Positions 26,312 to 35,975 of a stretch of 64,000 nt of DNA are shown here, in pieces. The first letter of the stretch is position 1; each line of letters begins with the position of its first letter. The position numbers were made by a program, and so were the translations under genes. This DNA comes from Chitinispirillales bacterium ANBcel5 (GTDB lineage: Bacteria > Fibrobacterota > Chitinivibrionia > Chitinivibrionales > Chitinispirillaceae): NCBI GenBank assembly GCA_029688955.1, contig JARUKZ010000006.1:62001-126000 (forward strand). The letters run 5' to 3'. The notes under the pieces were generated by a model. The model had not been told where the DNA came from and searched no databases. It worked only from the letters and a program-made list of their open reading frames with translations.

Positions 26312-27423
26312 TACCCCATCTCTTTTAGTTCTTCAAACATTTTTTTTGCTGCCCTGTTAAGCTTTTCAGGTGTACGCACATGAACACGGACAAGAAGATC
26401 ACCTTGCTCTCTTCTATTAACCACCGGAAGCCCCTTTGACCTCAGTCGAAAAGTTTTCTCGGATTGTGTTCCTGATGGAATCTTTAGGTTCACTTTTCCA
26501 TCCAAAGTAGGTATAGTCTTTGAGACCCCAAGCGCTGCATCTGAAAAAGACAGATCGATATCACAGGTAAGATCAGCTCCATGACGTTTAAAAAACTCAT
26601 GAGGTTTTTCTGAGATTAATACTATTAAGTCCCCTGATGGGCCTTTATTTGGCCCCGCATTTCCCTTTCCCGGCACATTGATATAGTTACCTTCAGAAAC
26701 ACCAGCGGGAATATCAACCTCAATAGTAGAGTCTACCTTTTGTAATCCGGTACCGGTACAGGCATTGCATTTATCTGCAACCACATATCCCTCACCCCTG
26801 CATGATGGGCACACGCTTTCCTGAATTACCTGGCCAAAAAATGAGTTTGCAACCTGGCGCACCCTGCCACTTCCCTGGCATGTCTGACACACATTTCGCT
26901 TCCCGCTTTTTGATCCGGTACCCTTACATACTGAGCAGTGATCCATTCTTTTAAGTTTCAGCGTTTTTTTCACCCCTGTGGCAATCTCCTCCAGAGAAAG
27001 GGAGAGTCTTATCTGAAGATCTTTACCACGGGCAGCACCACCTCCAGCGCCTCTTCGGCCTCTTGAGCCTCCCCAGCCAAAAAGATCACCAAAAATGGAA
27101 TCACCACCAAAATCATTCATGAACGCACGAAGTGCATCAGAGATATCAAACCCCCCGGCTCCAAAACCTCCAAAACCACCCCCGCCTGCAGCAGCCCCTT
27201 CAAAGGCAGCATGCCCAAACTGATCATACTGCTGTCTCTTTTGAGGATCTTTTAGTATTTCATAAGCCTGAGTGGCATCACGGAACTTTTCCTCGGCTTC
27301 CTTGTCACCGGGATTTTTATCGGGATGATATTTAACGGCCAATTTTCTATAAGCCTTCTTTATTTCATCCTCACTTGCATCTCTGGATACACCTAATATT
27401 TCATAATAATCAGATTTGGCCAT
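26308..27423 (-). CDS. dnaJ: Chaperone protein DnaJ
   Basis: The 371-residue co-chaperone stimulates the ATPase of DnaK and delivers unfolded substrates. The J domain carries HPD (YHPDKNPGD, residues 32-40). A Gly/Phe-rich region follows ([15 protein letters not shown]). Four zinc-binding CxxCxGxG repeats ([32 protein letters not shown]) lie at about 158-225. A C-terminal substrate-binding region completes the standard type I layout. It is the last gene of the CIRCE-headed operon, 33 bases after grpE. Confidence 0.97.
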   Translation of the reverse strand: MAKSDYYEILGVSRDASEDEIKKAYRKLAVKYHPDKNPGDKEAEEKFRDATQAYEILKDPQKRQQYDQFGHAAFEGAAAGGGGFGGFGAGGFDISDALRAFMNDFGGDSIFGDLFGWGGSRGRRGAGGGAARGKDLQIRLSLSLEEIATGVKKTLKLKRMDHCSVCKGTGSKSGKRNVCQTCQGSGRVRQVANSFFGQVIQESVCPSCRGEGYVVADKCNACTGTGLQKVDSTIEVDIPAGVSEGNYINVPGKGNAGPNKGPSGDLIVLISEKPHEFFKRHGADLTCDIDLSFSDAALGVSKTIPTLDGKVNLKIPSGTQSEKTFRLRSKGLPVVNRREQGDLLVRVHVRTPEKLNRAAKKMFEELKEMGY

Positions 27424-27456
27424 TTTAGAATTTCCAGTATTAAATTTAAAATTTCG

Positions 27457-28059
27457 CTACTTCTGAGACGAGCCACTGGATACAATCACTCTTGCATGCT
27501 TTACAACTCTTTCCTTGATTTTGTATCCCCTCTCAAATACCTCAGCTATATGATCTTCAGGAATTTTTTCATTGTCTGCTTTCATTAAGGCATCATGAAT
27601 CTGAGGATCAAATTCTTCCCCTGGCTCACCAAAGGCTTGCAATCCATTTTTTTCCAGCACACTAACAAATTTTGTATAAATAAGCTCGGTACCCTCCAGA
27701 AACTGTTTGAGCTCTCCGCCCTGCTCAGCAGCTTTAATTGCACGCTCAAAATTCTCCCTAACCTCTACAAGCTCAAGCATCAGTTTCTCATTAGCAGTTT
27801 CTACTAAACGCTCGTAGTCCCTGCTTGCTCTTTTTTTGTAATTTTCAAACTCTGCCATCAGCCTGACGTATTTATCATTCGTTGCCTCAAGCTCGGCTTT
27901 GAGTGAATCAAGTTCACTTACTTCAGGCGCTTCCTTTTCCTGGAGCTCTTCTTCTTGCTGGCTCTCAGAGCTATCCTCTTTTAGCTCTTCCTGATCTTTG
28001 GATGCTTCTTTCTGGTTTTGATTTTGCTGTTTCTCAACCTCTTCCTCATTAGTAGCCAT
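27457..28059 (-). CDS. grpE: Nucleotide exchange factor GrpE
   Basis: The 200-residue protein releases ADP from DnaK. Residues 1-55 are a very Glu/Gln-rich, disordered tail. A long coiled coil follows (about 55-120, LKAELEATNDKYVRLMAEFE), with the conserved ENYKKRASRD. A C-terminal beta domain ends the protein (EEFDPQIHDALMK and VFERGYKIKERVVKHARVIV). It lies between hrcA and dnaJ in the heat-shock operon. dnaK itself is not in this window. Confidence 0.97.
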   Translation of the reverse strand: MATNEEEVEKQQNQNQKEASKDQEELKEDSSESQQEEELQEKEAPEVSELDSLKAELEATNDKYVRLMAEFENYKKRASRDYERLVETANEKLMLELVEVRENFERAIKAAEQGGELKQFLEGTELIYTKFVSVLEKNGLQAFGEPGEEFDPQIHDALMKADNEKIPEDHIAEVFERGYKIKERVVKHARVIVSSGSSQK

Positions 28060-28153
28060 TCTTAAAACCTCTCTTTTAGATTATCCCAGCGTCTTTTTTT
28101 GGTTAATACGAAAAAAAGGAATAAAGGAAAATAAATAACGCCGCAGAGCATAT

Positions 28154-29194
28154 TCAGGTATACAATTCACCCAACAACTTAGCAGTATAGCTTACAGCAG
28201 AAACCATTTGTGGATATGGCATGCGCTTTGGACCAATAACCCCTAAACTACCGGTCATGCTTCCGACTTTATAGGTGGTTTTTATGATACTAAAGGAACG
28301 GAGCTGAACTTTGCTGTTCTCACCACCTATTGAAATGACAACTTCCGGGCGAGAATGTTTCCTATTCTCTGCCTCAAACAGATGCATCAAGAGCCTTTTT
28401 TCCTCAAGGATCTCAATAACAGCCCCGATTCGATCTCTACTGAAAAACTCAGGCTGAAGTATAACGTTGGTTTCACCATCAGCATATACCTCCTCCTGTT
28501 CATTTTCTTCAATAATCTTCCTTAATGACGGTACAAGTAACTTTATCACTCCAAGCTCAACCTCACCCACATCCCTTAACTCATTTAGGTGATCCTCACA
28601 CATCTGGGCCAATGTTTTACCACTGAAGCGTGCATTAAGGATATTGCACGCACTCACCAATCGGTCGTGTGAAAGCTCAGTGTGCAACTCGACCACCATG
28701 GTTTTAACAAACCCCGAGTCGATAGCAACATTCATCAAATACCGTCCATTACCAACCGAAAATACGTGAATCGTACGAAATACACCTTTTCTCAGCTTTG
28801 GGGCAAGAATCACACCTAACTGATTAGTTGCCCTGCTCAAAGCCTTTGAAGCCGCTTCCATCAACAGATGCAGATCCGCCTGGTCAATAGTCACGATCGA
28901 ATTACGAATGCTCTGCTTTACCTGCTCGGGCAGATCAATAGGCCCCATCATTCTATCGACATAATAGCGATATCCCTTATCTGTAGGTACACGACCAGCA
29001 GAGGTGTGCGGTTGGGTAATAAATCCCCTATCTTCAAGATCCCCCATTACATTTCTAATTGATGCAGCAGAGATCTCAAATCCGTTTTGTTTTGAGAGAT
29101 ATCGAGAGCTTGTAGGAGCAGCACTAAGGATAAAGTTCCTCACTATTGCTTCCAACACCCTCTGTTCTCTATCTGTAAGCATTTCCGGTTCCAT
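28154..29194 (-). CDS. hrcA: Heat-inducible transcription repressor HrcA
   Basis: HrcA binds the CIRCE operator and represses chaperone genes until heat shock. The winged-helix N-terminus shows LTDREQRVLEAIVRNFI and SAASIRNVMGDLEDRGF with the following HTSAGRVPTDKGYRYYVD, all diagnostic. A GAF-like middle and C-terminal region follow. From the ATG at 29194, preceded by CGGAG, the protein is 346 residues. The open frame reaches 29260, but no ribosome site supports that start. Because it lies inside the CIRCE operon, HrcA controls its own level. Confidence 0.96.
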   Translation of the reverse strand: MEPEMLTDREQRVLEAIVRNFILSAAPTSSRYLSKQNGFEISAASIRNVMGDLEDRGFITQPHTSAGRVPTDKGYRYYVDRMMGPIDLPEQVKQSIRNSIVTIDQADLHLLMEAASKALSRATNQLGVILAPKLRKGVFRTIHVFSVGNGRYLMNVAIDSGFVKTMVVELHTELSHDRLVSACNILNARFSGKTLAQMCEDHLNELRDVGEVELGVIKLLVPSLRKIIEENEQEEVYADGETNVILQPEFFSRDRIGAVIEILEEKRLLMHLFEAENRKHSRPEVVISIGGENSKVQLRSFSIIKTTYKVGSMTGSLGVIGPKRMPYPQMVSAVSYTAKLLGELYT

Positions 29195-29312
29195 ATACTC
29201 CGGTACCGAAGTGGCAGGTTTTACGCTACAGGAGCACAGAAAAAAGCGCTCCTGTAGCATGGATTAACTATTGTGGTACAATTTACGGTATTACGAATTT
29301 GGAATGCAATTA

Positions 29313-30986
29313 TTACATCATACCACCCATACCGCCCATACCACCCATACCGCCCATGCCATCCATGCCGCCCATACCAGGAGCGCCACCGGCAGGTGCC
29401 TCGTCTTCCTTAGGCATCTCAGAGACGATACATTCAGTGGTAAGAACGAGGCTTGCAATACTTGCAGCATTCTCAAGCGCAGTACGTGTTACCTTGGTAG
29501 GATCGATAACACCAGCCTCAATAAGGTCTTCATACTTATTGGAATAAGCATTGAAACCATATGAGCCTTTACCGTTCTTTACCTCATTGCATACAACTGA
29601 TGATTCCAGACCGGCGTTGGAAACAATCATGCGCAGAGGTTCTTCGCATGCTCTGCGGATAATATCTACGCCGATATTTTCATCATTGTCATCAAGCGTG
29701 AACCCATCAAGTGCACTTGCAGAGCGAATCAGTGCAACTCCACCACCAGCTACAATCCCTTCTTCAACTGCAGCACGGGTTGCATGAAGAGCATCCTCAA
29801 CTCTTGCCTTCTTCTCCTTCATTTCTGACTCAGTTGCTGCACCGATGTTTATCACTGCAACACCACCGGCTAACTTGGCAAGGCGCTCCTGGAGCTTTTC
29901 ACGATCATAATCAGATGTAGTTTCCTCAATCTGTTTTCTGATCTGATTAACACGTCCCTTGATGTCATCAGTTTTTCCAGCACCCTCGATAATTGTAGTA
30001 TTTTCCTTATCGATAGATACTCTTTTTGCCTGACCCAGTGAATCGATTGTAGTGTTTTCGAGCTTAAAACCGGCTTCTTCAGATACAAGAATACCACCTG
30101 TGAGTACAGCAATATCCTCAAGCATTGCCTTACGACGGTCACCGAAACCCGGAGCTTTCACTGCAGCGATCTTAAGCGTTCCGCGAAGCTTATTGACAAC
30201 TAGTGTAGCAAGCGCTTCGCCCTCTACATCCTCTGCAATAATAAGGAGTGGTTTACCCATCTGAGCGACTTTTTCCAGAATAGGCAGAAGATCCTTCATG
30301 GCACTTACCTTCTTATCGAAAATAAGAATCATTGGATCATCAAGGATACATTCCATAGTTTCTGGATTCGTTACAAAATAGGGAGAGAGGTAGCCGCGAT
30401 CAAACTGCATCCCTTCAACGACTTCAAGGTTTGTCTCAATACCCTTAGCCTCTTCAACAGTGATCACACCGTCTTTACCAACCTTTTCCATTGCATCGGC
30501 AATAAGATCACCAATTTCTTTGTCATTGTTGGCAGAGATAGCACCAACCTGAGCGATCTCTTTTTTTCCGGCGATAGGTTTAGAATCTTTCTGAAGCCTG
30601 TCAACAATTACTCTGACGGCTTTATCAATACCCCGTTTAACGGCCATAGCGTTAGCACCGGCTGTTACATTTTTGATTCCAAAACGGGAGATGACCTGAG
30701 CCAACACAGTAGCAGTGGTAGTACCATCCCCAGCGATATCACTGGTTTTTGATGCCACCTCTTTAACCATCTGTGCACCCATATTTTCAAACTTGTCCTC
30801 AAGCTCGATTTCTTTTGCCACAGTAACACCATCTTTGGTAACCGTTGGTGAACCAAAGCTTTTCTCAAGTACTACATTACGTCCACGTGGCCCCAGTGTA
30901 ACACGAACCGCACCGGCAAGAACATCAATACCTTTTAGCAGCTTATCACGTGCAGTGATATCGAAGGCGAGTTGCTTTCCAGCCAT
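29313..30986 (-). CDS. groL: 60 kDa chaperonin GroEL
   Basis: The 557-residue chaperonin forms the folding chamber with GroES. The N-terminus [19 protein letters not shown] and motifs [27 protein letters not shown] and the late GGGVALIR are standard. It ends in a Gly/Met tail (GMGGM repeats), the usual disordered C-terminus, whose DNA is a run of short repeats at 29313-29370. GAGGAG precedes the ATG. It lies 52 bases after groES and 118 bases before the hrcA start, all minus strand. Confidence 0.98.
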   Translation of the reverse strand: MAGKQLAFDITARDKLLKGIDVLAGAVRVTLGPRGRNVVLEKSFGSPTVTKDGVTVAKEIELEDKFENMGAQMVKEVASKTSDIAGDGTTTATVLAQVISRFGIKNVTAGANAMAVKRGIDKAVRVIVDRLQKDSKPIAGKKEIAQVGAISANNDKEIGDLIADAMEKVGKDGVITVEEAKGIETNLEVVEGMQFDRGYLSPYFVTNPETMECILDDPMILIFDKKVSAMKDLLPILEKVAQMGKPLLIIAEDVEGEALATLVVNKLRGTLKIAAVKAPGFGDRRKAMLEDIAVLTGGILVSEEAGFKLENTTIDSLGQAKRVSIDKENTTIIEGAGKTDDIKGRVNQIRKQIEETTSDYDREKLQERLAKLAGGVAVINIGAATESEMKEKKARVEDALHATRAAVEEGIVAGGGVALIRSASALDGFTLDDNDENIGVDIIRRACEEPLRMIVSNAGLESSVVCNEVKNGKGSYGFNAYSNKYEDLIEAGVIDPTKVTRTALENAASIASLVLTTECIVSEMPKEDEAPAGGAPGMGGMDGMGGMGGMGGMGGMM

Positions 30987-31038
30987 AAATAATCTCCTCT
31001 ATCTAAATGGTTTAAAATTTAACTGTTTTAATCAGGAA

Positions 31039-31323
31039 TTAAAGAGTTGCAAGAACATCGCTTTCACGCATAATGAGGTATTCCTCGTTATCGATAGTCA
31101 CTTCGGTTCCAGAGTACTTTCCATAAAGCACCTTATCACCCTCTTTAAGGGTCATTTCAATTTTCTGTCCACTGTCACTGATTTTTCCTGCACCAACAGC
31201 AACGACTTCCCCTTTTTGTGGTTTTTCCTTTGCATTATCAGGGATGATAATACCGCCTGCAGTTTTCTCTTCGGCACCCATGGGCCGAACGATGATCCGG
31301 TCTGCCAGTGGTTTTACGTTCAT
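31039..31323 (-). CDS. groS: 10 kDa co-chaperonin GroES
   Basis: The 94-residue lid of the GroEL chamber has the N-terminal [12 protein letters not shown], the mobile-loop region [19 protein letters not shown] and the C-terminal [14 protein letters not shown], all typical. It is the first gene of the operon, with GGGAG before the ATG and CIRCE 58 bases upstream. It is expected to be repressed by HrcA. Confidence 0.98.
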   Translation of the reverse strand: MNVKPLADRIIVRPMGAEEKTAGGIIIPDNAKEKPQKGEVVAVGAGKISDSGQKIEMTLKEGDKVLYGKYSGTEVTIDNEEYLIMRESDVLATL

Positions 31324-31380
31324 AATACCTACTCCCTTCGAATGTTGAATAATAATTGGAACTATAAGCTTAATTTTTTG

Positions 31381-31407
31381 TTAGCACTCATTGAGTGTGA
31401 GTGCTAA
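31381..31407 (-). promoter_or_regulatory. CIRCE operator (HrcA binding site)
   Basis: A perfect palindrome consists of TTAGCACTC at 31381-31389, a nine-base spacer, and GAGTGCTAA at 31399-31407. This matches the CIRCE consensus exactly. It lies between the groES promoter and gene, and hrcA is in the same operon. Confidence 0.98.
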
Positions 31408-31414
31408 CAGCTAT

Positions 31415-31443
31415 AATTTAAAGTCATTAAACAGTGGTGTCAA
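31415..31443 (-). promoter_or_regulatory. Sigma70-type promoter of the groES operon
   Basis: On the minus strand, TTGACA lies at 31443-31438 and TAAATT at 31420-31415, separated by 17 bases. The predicted start falls near 31407, at the edge of CIRCE, so HrcA bound there would block transcription. The -35 is a perfect consensus; the -10 matches four of six. Confidence 0.8.
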
Positions 31444-31501
31444 GCTTTTTTTATGGACCAGACACTTTTTTTATCGTACAATCTCTTAAAAACGTATTTA
31501 G

Positions 31502-32737
31502 TTGAGCAATGCATTCCTTGAAGCAATAATTGAGCCAAAAAAAACACCAGAAATGTTGATACAACCATTACTTAATACTCTCTCCAGGCTTGGGCTCTCT
31601 GAGTCGGAGCAATTTATTATCCTACGGGTTACAAAGTATTCACTGGCTCTTTGCCTCGTTGCAGTAGTGGGCTTCTGGGCAGCTACCTTTTTTACTCACA
31701 AAACAACAAATGTACCACTATCCTCATCCGGTTCCCAGCAAAATTTGTCCTTAAACACCCTCGACCTTAAGGCTCACCGATATATCGCCAATTCCCTGAT
31801 GCAAAAAGGGCAACCTGAAAAAGCTATCAATCATTTTCACAGGCTGCTTGAGACTGATAGCGAAGAGTTCGGTATCAGGAAAAATCTTGCAAATGCATAT
31901 CTGAATGCAGGACATTTTGAGGAAGCACTTTCTGCACTAAAACAACTTCTTAAAGAAGACACACCCGATTCGTTACACGCTGTTCTTCAGGCCCAAAAGG
32001 GTATCACACTCTTTTACCTGGGCGAGCATAATAGAAGTTTAAATGCCCTTAGAAGTAGTCTCGATATTGCACCAAACACGCCTGAAGCACTCTGTTTTAT
32101 GGGACAGATCGAAGCTTCCAGATCTATTCCCTCCCCGCAGGCTGAGAAGTTACTTAAAAGAAGCATTGAAGTGGATTCTCAGTATGTGGAAGGTTGGTAC
32201 CAGCTTGCCCGCTACTATACTCAGACAGGAGAGTATTTAGAAGCCCGAAAACTTCTACTTGAAGCATTACATATTAACCCCCTTCATGAGAGAAGTCATT
32301 CACGTCTGGGGATGGTATATTATTATCTAAATAAAGCCGATGCGTCCTTGAGGTCATACAAAACAGCCTTAGCCCTTAATCCCGATGATTTCAATACCAG
32401 ATACAACCTGGGCAAACTTTATTACACTCTCATCGGCGATACACACAAAGCTCTTCACCAGTTCAATCGTGCACTTGAAAAATACCCGTACCATCCAGAA
32501 GCTAACTTTAAATCAGGCCTTATTTGTTTAAAAAACGGGATGGTAAAAGAAGCTATCAGGTTTTTTACCAATTCGCTCAAGCAGACTCCAGGCGATGTCC
32601 GTAAACTGTTACAACTTGCCAATGCTTATGAACGACTGGGCAACAGAGATGAGGCGTTAAGAGTATACCGCAAGATTACAGATATAGACCCTCTTAACAG
32701 TATAGCTTTTCGAAAAATTAGAAGTTTATCGGATTGA
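31502..32737 (+). CDS. Membrane-anchored TPR-repeat protein
   Basis: The 411-residue protein has one membrane helix near residues 46-66 (YSLALCLVAVVGFWAATFF). The region after it holds about eight TPR units, such as AINHFHRLLETDSEEFGIRK, ALSALKQLLKEDT and ASLRSYKTALALNPDDFNTR. TPRs bind protein partners. The start is uncertain: the frame opens with a TTG at 31502 and an ATG lies at 31553, neither with a good ribosome site. It is divergent from groES. No specific function is apparent. Confidence 0.78.
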   Translation: MSNAFLEAIIEPKKTPEMLIQPLLNTLSRLGLSESEQFIILRVTKYSLALCLVAVVGFWAATFFTHKTTNVPLSSSGSQQNLSLNTLDLKAHRYIANSLMQKGQPEKAINHFHRLLETDSEEFGIRKNLANAYLNAGHFEEALSALKQLLKEDTPDSLHAVLQAQKGITLFYLGEHNRSLNALRSSLDIAPNTPEALCFMGQIEASRSIPSPQAEKLLKRSIEVDSQYVEGWYQLARYYTQTGEYLEARKLLLEALHINPLHERSHSRLGMVYYYLNKADASLRSYKTALALNPDDFNTRYNLGKLYYTLIGDTHKALHQFNRALEKYPYHPEANFKSGLICLKNGMVKEAIRFFTNSLKQTPGDVRKLLQLANAYERLGNRDEALRVYRKITDIDPLNSIAFRKIRSLSD

Positions 32738-32902
32738 GTAAGATGTTTTCATTATCTTTAATTCAGGTTCATGTAATATGTATCTATTTTTCTGATTATA
32801 TTCTTGATTTAGTCTGCAAATAATTGTATTCTACAAACATACAGGTTCTGATTACTAACTATAACTATAAACACCTGCACTAAGTTGGGAGGAGACTAAA
32901 AG

Positions 32903-33238
32903 GTGGGAAACATAACAAAAAAAGATTTGGTCGAACAGATTTCAGATCGTACAGGATTAACACAGGTTGATACTAAAATTGTGGTAGAGTCATTTCTTGA
33001 AGCACTCTCCACGGCGATGTTGGACGGTAATAATATCGAAATACGGGGTTTTGGCAGATTTAAAGTCAAAGAGAAAAATGCTCGCACAGCACGCAATCCC
33101 CGCACTAATGAATTTATCCAGGTCGAAGCAGGCTATAAGCCGGTCTTTGAAGCATCAAAGGAGCTGCGCAAGAGAGTTAATGATGCAATCATGGGTCCAT
33201 CAGAAGAAGTTGACTCCCAAACCCTTTCTACGAGCTAA
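32903..33238 (+). CDS. HU/IHF-family DNA-binding protein
   Basis: The 111-residue protein starts at a GTG at 32903 with a strong GGGAGGAG ribosome site. Its first 95 residues match the HU/IHF family: KKDLVEQISDRTGLTQVDTKIVVESF, then the core IRGFGRFKVKEKNARTARNPRT, whose beta-arm has the NPRT motif. A short acidic tail (about 97-111) is unusual in length. It bends and compacts DNA. Ihf and Hu cannot be separated here; the GFGRF/ARTARNP pattern is closer to IHF or HU-like single-chain proteins. Confidence 0.93.
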   Translation: MGNITKKDLVEQISDRTGLTQVDTKIVVESFLEALSTAMLDGNNIEIRGFGRFKVKEKNARTARNPRTNEFIQVEAGYKPVFEASKELRKRVNDAIMGPSEEVDSQTLSTS

Positions 33239-33301
33239 TACAACTCCGGTAAAAAGCCGGGGTTTGCCCCCTAATTGAATTATCGATTGTTCAGTGGTGG
33301 T

Positions 33302-34096
33302 TTATCTGCTCAACTCTTTTGAACGATTAGCGGCTTTAACAACTGCATTCATCACAGTGTGCTTAAAGTTTCCCTGTTCCAGTGCAAAAAGCCCTTGTAT
33401 TGTAGTCCCTCCGGGTGATGTTACTTTAGCTTTTAAAACAGAGGGATGTTCTGAAGCTTTAAGCACCATCTGTGCAGCACCAATTACGGTTTGAGCCGCA
33501 GATTCAAGGGCAGTAGTGAAGGGTAGACCGGCACTAACTCCACCTTCTGCAAGGGCTTCGATAAAGCTATATACAAAAGCCGGACCACTACCTGAAAGTC
33601 CGGTTATAGCATCCATCAACTCTTCCTTGATTTCAACAACTTTACCACATGCACCGAAGATGGTTTTGACTAAATTGGAGTCCGCTTCTGTACAGTTTGG
33701 GTTCATAGCGTAAGCACTCAAACCTTCACCAATTAAAGCCGGTGTGTTAGGCATAACTCTACAAATCCGTAAACTTTTTGCCAATTTATTTTGCATAAAT
33801 GAAGTACTTATACCAGCAGCGACAGAGATTATAAGTGATTGAAAATTCTTTTGGTCAAATAGCGGCCTGATAGTAGTAAGGGCATCCTCAAAGTCAGTAG
33901 GTTTAACAGAAAGGATGATCACATCAGGCGATTGCCACTTTGCAGGCACGGTCTTATGTACCCTCAAATCCAAATCGTCCAGAGCAGAACTTTCTTTATC
34001 GAAGGCATGGATGGTTACATCATCACCAAATGATTTAAGAAGGCCACCAATCAGGGCCTTCCCCATATTACCACACCCAAAAACAGCTATATCCAT
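33302..34096 (-). CDS. proC: Pyrroline-5-carboxylate reductase
   Basis: The 264-residue enzyme carries out the last step of proline synthesis with NAD(P)H. The N-terminal Rossmann motif FGCGNMGKALIGG (residues 6-18) and the family block GLSGSGPAFVYSFIEALAEGG followed by GLP are clear. The C-terminal VTSPGGTTIQGLFALE carries the P5CR signature. It follows rho by 27 bases on the same strand, so it may share its transcript. It is convergent with the HU-like gene. Confidence 0.97.
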   Translation of the reverse strand: MDIAVFGCGNMGKALIGGLLKSFGDDVTIHAFDKESSALDDLDLRVHKTVPAKWQSPDVIILSVKPTDFEDALTTIRPLFDQKNFQSLIISVAAGISTSFMQNKLAKSLRICRVMPNTPALIGEGLSAYAMNPNCTEADSNLVKTIFGACGKVVEIKEELMDAITGLSGSGPAFVYSFIEALAEGGVSAGLPFTTALESAAQTVIGAAQMVLKASEHPSVLKAKVTSPGGTTIQGLFALEQGNFKHTVMNAVVKAANRSKELSR

Positions 34097-34122
34097 TTTC
34101 CTTCTCCGGGTAGAAACGCTCT

Positions 34123-35370
34123 TTAGCTTTTCATCACATCCAAAAATTCTCTGTTGTTCTTAGTGTTGGACATTTTCTCTCTAAGAAACTCCATCATCTC
34201 AACAGGGCTCATCGTTGCCAGAAACTTTCTCAGAATCCACATTCTGTTAAGTTCCTCTTCGCTAAGCAACAACTCCTCTTTCCGAGTTCCGCTTCTGAGC
34301 AAGTCCATAGCAGGGTAGATACGACGATCAGCAATTTTTCTATCAAGCACAAGTTCCATATTCCCGGTGCCTTTAAATTCTTCAAAAATAACCTCATCCA
34401 TCCGGCTGCCTGTTTCGATAAGCGCAGTTGCTATGATGGTTAAGCTACCACCGTTATCGATGTTTCTTGCAGCACCGAAAAATCTCTTAGGTTTGTAGAG
34501 GGCTTGAGAGTCGACACCACCGGAGAGTATACGCCCGGAGTGTGGTGCTACCGTATTATGAGCACGGGCAAGACGGGTAATACTATCCAGTAAAATTACG
34601 ACATCCCGGTTATGTTCTACCAAACGTTTGGCCCTCTCAATTGCCATCTCTGCTACTACAACATGTCGCTCGGCTGGTTCATCAAAGGTAGAACTAATTA
34701 CTTCAGCTTTAACAGAGCGCTGCATATCAGTAACTTCTTCCGGACGTTCATCTATTAACAGAACTATCAGAGATGATTCTGGATGGTTGTGAATGATAGC
34801 ATTGGCGATCGTTTTTAAAAGAACGGTTTTTCCTGTTCTCGGTGGAGCAACAATCAACCCACGCTGCCCTTTCCCTATAGGAGTTAACAAATTCATTATC
34901 CGGGTAGCACTATCTTTTTTGTTGTATTCCAGATTAAATCGCTCATCGGGAAACAGCGGTGTCAAATCATCAAAATTTATCTTTTTCTTACACTCTTCGG
35001 GATCCTCATAGTTAACCATCTCAACCCGTAAAAGAGCGAAATAGCGCTCTGAATCTTTGGGTGGTCTAACCTGACCGGATACAGAATCACCGGTTTTAAG
35101 ATAGAACCGTTTGATTTGAGAAGGAGATACATATATATCATCGGGACCGCTCAGGTAGGAGTTTGAAGGTGAGCGAAGGAACCCGAAGCCATCAGACATG
35201 ATTTCAAGTATACCTTCAGCAAACATCTGCCCACTTTGTGCAGCCTGAGCCTGAAGGATTTTGAAAATCAGTTCCTGGCGGCGAAGACTACGATGTTCTC
35301 CTACATTGTGACTTGCGGCCAGATCATTGAGCTCCGTCATTGACATGCTTTTAAGCTCAGCAACATTCAT
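34123..35370 (-). CDS. rho: Transcription termination factor Rho
   Basis: The 415-residue hexameric RNA helicase ends transcription and is ATP-driven. An N-terminal helical domain ([20 protein letters not shown]) precedes the cold-shock-like RNA-binding fold ([17 protein letters not shown]). The core has Walker [17 protein letters not shown] and Walker [18 protein letters not shown], and the secondary RNA site appears in the Q/R-loop region ([18 protein letters not shown]). It lacks the long N-terminal insertions of some phyla. It is upstream of proC. A 605-base gap lies before it. Confidence 0.98.
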   Translation of the reverse strand: MNVAELKSMSMTELNDLAASHNVGEHRSLRRQELIFKILQAQAAQSGQMFAEGILEIMSDGFGFLRSPSNSYLSGPDDIYVSPSQIKRFYLKTGDSVSGQVRPPKDSERYFALLRVEMVNYEDPEECKKKINFDDLTPLFPDERFNLEYNKKDSATRIMNLLTPIGKGQRGLIVAPPRTGKTVLLKTIANAIIHNHPESSLIVLLIDERPEEVTDMQRSVKAEVISSTFDEPAERHVVVAEMAIERAKRLVEHNRDVVILLDSITRLARAHNTVAPHSGRILSGGVDSQALYKPKRFFGAARNIDNGGSLTIIATALIETGSRMDEVIFEEFKGTGNMELVLDRKIADRRIYPAMDLLRSGTRKEELLLSEEELNRMWILRKFLATMSPVEMMEFLREKMSNTKNNREFLDVMKS

Positions 35371-35975
35371 TTAATACACCTCAATTAAAAGGAAGGGTTT
35401 ATGCTGAAAGTTATATTTCTCTCTTGTGGTTTTTTTCTTCCGAGGGAAACTATCTCCCAGGTTTTTAACTTAGAAACTATCGGGAAATCTAAAACTGTTT
35501 ATATGAAGGTTTTTGAAACCGAATGCTTTCATGAAGACTATTTAGCACCCGAGCACTCTGCTCTGCCTCACCGTTCCCAGGTACCCTGCCCAATGTCGAT
35601 AAAATACCTTTTTGGATGGATTCAAATCAATTGAACTACATTACGAGGTCTAACAGGATGCTAAATGTAATGGCAAAAACCATACGACCATAAAATGGTG
35701 AAAAACAGAGGTAAAGTCAAGTTTTTTTTCTATTTTCTGCTTTTTTATACATTTCGATTTCAGATCAAATTTATTAATCGACAGTGTATAACTCTCAACC
35801 GATTTGTCCTTAGAAAGTTGAACAGTATAACGCCTCTGCATTTTTTACCAACTCTGGTATATTCTTCTGAATAAATTTATATTTACAGGTATTTAGAAAA
35901 CCATTGAATATGCGTTAGTTGGAAGCATCACTAATAAACAACCAAGGCAAAAATTCACAACCCTGTTTAAGAAAA
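35371..35975. other. Long divergent gap between rho and a PHP gene
   Basis: About 600 bases separate the rho start from the PHP gene start. Two short open frames (77 codons plus strand, 63 codons minus strand) lack ribosome sites and coding-like composition, so I do not call them genes. The region should hold both promoters and possibly a long untranslated rho leader, which in other bacteria is used for autoregulation. I see no clear stem-loop. Confidence 0.5.

Noticed and set aside
29299-29547. Pro-rich repeats (IPPIPPIPP) and tandem DNA repeats
   Set aside because: These are the complementary reading of the GroEL GGM tail and not a separate gene or mobile repeat.
33239-33301. Terminator between the HU-like gene and proC
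   Set aside because: Only short 4-bp stems (CCGG/CCGG and GGGG/CCCC) without a T tract were found; not strong enough to call.
35401-35634. 77-codon frame upstream of the PHP gene
   Set aside because: It has no ribosome site, no domain and unlikely composition; treated as chance.
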